Source: Liolophura sinensis (lineage: Eukaryota > Mollusca > Polyplacophora > Chitonida > Chitonidae). Taken from it: a stretch of 64,000 nucleotides of DNA. The notes beneath the pieces were generated by a model that made no database searches, was not told where the DNA came from, and was given only the letters and a program-made list of their open reading frames with translations. Every line of letters starts with the position of its first letter. The stretch's first letter is position 1. Shown here piece by piece: positions 63,001 through 64,000 of this stretch. The position numbers and the translations under genes are program-made. Location: the NCBI RefSeq assembly GCF_032854445.1, contig NC_088307.1, forward strand, positions 2,480,001 through 2,544,000. Direction: 5' to 3'.

Positions 63001-64000
63001 CACACATTTATTTTGTTTTCATTTCATGAGCACTTCCAACCAAAAAACTACAAATGATTGTCTAGACGTCATTAGAAAACGTACAAATGATTGTATAGAC
63101 GTCATTAGAAAACGTACAAATGATTGTGTACACGTCATTAGAAAACGTACAAATGATTGTGTACATGTCGTTAGAAAACGTATAAATGATTGTGTACACG
63201 TCATTAGAAAACGTACCGTTTTGATTGTGTAGACGTCATTGGAAAACGTACAAATGATTGTGTACACGTCATTAGAAAACGTACAAATGATTGTGTACAC
63301 GTCATTAGAAAACGAATATAAAGCGAACTCACTTGGTGTAGTTACAAACGAGGGCCTTTGGTGTTTGTGAAGGTGTTTCGGTACCTGACAATAAGGAACC
63401 TGTTTTGCCTGAAGTAAGTAGGAACTCTGTAAGCTCTGTAGTCTATAGCTTAGTTGTGACTTTGCTGAAAGTTTTGTGGACAGACCGATAACGTACGTAT
63501 CACTCATGCATAGTCAGACAAAAATGGTCAATTCAACTTGGACCCATGTAGTAATTCCGCCGGAAAAGATATTTCTTTGTCCTTTGCGGTATTGTGGAGT
63601 TAGGTGAAAGATATCATGTCAATCATGGAGATATAAATACCGTTGTATGCTTCCATGCTCCAGTCATATGCAAAACTCAAGAAGTTTATTTTGGTAGTTA
63701 CTACTTTGTACTTTTTCTGTGTCTGTATAAAAACTCATTATTTATTGATGTTCTGAAACATTTGTTCCACAGATTTCAAACAAAACAAGTCACTGTTAAC
63801 AACACAATCATGGTTGTCCCGGCAATGACACACTCTTTCGTGAGGGAACTTCCTTTTTCTACTTACGTATCCTGTCAAAGATGGCGGTCACCTCCAGGCT
63901 TGACGGAGGAAGGGAAGGCCCACTTACAGGCCTTGTTACACCTGAAGGAGGTAGCCAGAACACTAGGGAAAACTGTGTTTATATTTTCTAAAACTTTGTT
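59892..64000 (+). CDS. Fukutin-like type II membrane protein, four exons, 3' partial
   Basis: Exons: 59892-60071, 61040-61213, 62399-62616 and 63773 to beyond the window; all junctions agree in phase. Exon 1 gives MYTRLFPFRQTAKVKVILKL followed by a TM anchor (about residues 18-38, TFVFFFLFFCLYSLYCV), the topology of a Golgi type II enzyme. Later exons read KLVVMDKNILSSLVGEY, resembling fukutin VFLIDPLILELINKNFE, and QVTVNNTIMVVPAMTHSFVR, resembling fukutin [20 protein letters not shown]. The sequence runs out before the LicD-like nucleotidyltransferase domain that would confirm this. Vertebrate fukutin adds ribitol-phosphate to alpha-dystroglycan; here the substrate is unknown. Introns carry two SINEs and a 46-bp repeat. 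Another LicD-family member is possible. Confidence 0.6.
61040..61213 (+). CDS. Fukutin-like exon 2
   Basis: 174 nt, acceptor tccttttcag, donor AAG|gtaaat. It encodes FPSAVFRFYQKCRSLKLKLV then VMDKNILSSLVGEYRVPWEN and ends FEAEGIQMEK. Confidence 0.7.
61308..61530 (+). repeat. About 46-bp repeat, about 5 copies
   Basis: The unit is tgatgtttattgtaagagtt then atgtcatgactggtttactg cagct. Each copy has a GTAAGAG and a TTACTGCAG. It starts about 95 bp after fukutin-like exon 2. Confidence 0.85.
61980..62262 (+). mobile_element. SINE family 1, full length
   Basis: The head gtggttcagtcggttagcgc, gagttcaagtccatgtc and a complete body and tail nearly match 55345-55612. It lies in the intron before the fukutin-like exon at 62399. 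Confidence 0.92.
62399..62616 (+). CDS. Fukutin-like exon 3
   Basis: 218 nt, acceptor caaccgcag, donor GATGA|gtatgt. It encodes AEQSGKFRMLGFTNQKPTFG, then CFLFRFRWTTLTISVMVIYK and ends IYGIIMD. Confidence 0.7.
62640..62895 (+). mobile_element. SINE family 1, diverged
   Basis: cctccatggtctggtgctta, cgtgagtttaattctagctc, tcctcccaccatgttggcc and attcttgagtaaggcgtaaa. It starts about 25 bp after the fukutin-like donor at 62617. Confidence 0.8.
63044..63318 (+). repeat. 33-bp minisatellite, about 8 copies
   Basis: The unit is acaaatgattgtgtacacgt then cattagaaaacgt (33 bp, stop-free in some frames). It lies in the intron before fukutin-like exon 4. Confidence 0.92.
63773..64000 (+). CDS. Fukutin-like exon 4, runs off the window
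   Basis: Acceptor ttgttccacag. The frame set by exon 3 is open to the window end: FQTKQVTVNNTIMVVPAMTH, then ELPFSTYVSCQRW, then LLHLKEVARTLGKTVFIFSK. The other two frames contain stops. Confidence 0.68.

Noticed and set aside
63044-63318. CRISPR-like appearance of the 33-bp array
   Set aside because: Units are head-to-tail with no unique spacers, in a eukaryotic intron.

Overview
The window is animal nuclear DNA. Genes are split by GT-AG introns, intergenic spacers are long, and tRNA-derived SINEs, one decayed LINE and about twenty mini- or microsatellite arrays are present. SINE tails reading ATTCTTGAGTACGGCGTAAA followed by CAAATAAATAAA, plus a second SINE family with ATTCATTCATTCAT tails, are of a kind I associate with molluscs and other lophotrochozoans. 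The species cannot be named from this sequence.

Layout. (1) 1-24879, plus strand: 14 coding exons of a Munc18/UNC-18/Rop (STXBP1-type) SM protein. Only the first exons lie upstream of the window. Two early exons carry uncompensated indels relative to the conserved protein. (2) 24880-32178: 3' UTR and spacer with little recognisable content. (3) 32179-57337, minus strand: three tandem genes (called A, B and C here) with the same six-exon structure. Each encodes a secreted protein with a signal peptide, a five-cysteine cluster, a central 11-residue Gly/His amphipathic repeat, a basic processing-like site, a second five-cysteine cluster and a conserved C-terminal domain. Cysteine spacing (C-x10-C-x2-C-x4-C-x7-C, then C-x8/10-C-x6-C-x2-C-x7-C) and the C-terminal pattern match vertebrate clusterin (apolipoprotein J), so I call them clusterin-like. 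(4) 57338-59891: spacer with a 580-bp TG/CA tract. (5) 59892-64000, plus strand: first four coding exons of a type II membrane protein resembling fukutin (FKTN), cut by the window end.

Most unusual feature. Three tandem arrays were built by repeating a splice junction. One repeats the 3' splice site and exon start of the Munc18 exon at 6119 (14 extra copies). One repeats the exon end and 5' splice site of the Munc18 exon ending at 8137 (about 43 copies of an in-frame 45-bp unit). One repeats the exon-2 end and 5' splice site of clusterin-like gene B (49-bp unit). A further array has grown inside a LINE reverse-transcriptase coding remnant.

The three loci look functionally unrelated: synaptic or secretory vesicle fusion, an extracellular chaperone/lipid-binding-like family, and Golgi glycan modification. 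Only the clusterin-like genes form a true cluster. Exon coordinates are hand-derived from splice signals, reading phase and protein similarity recalled from known families; nothing was aligned by software.
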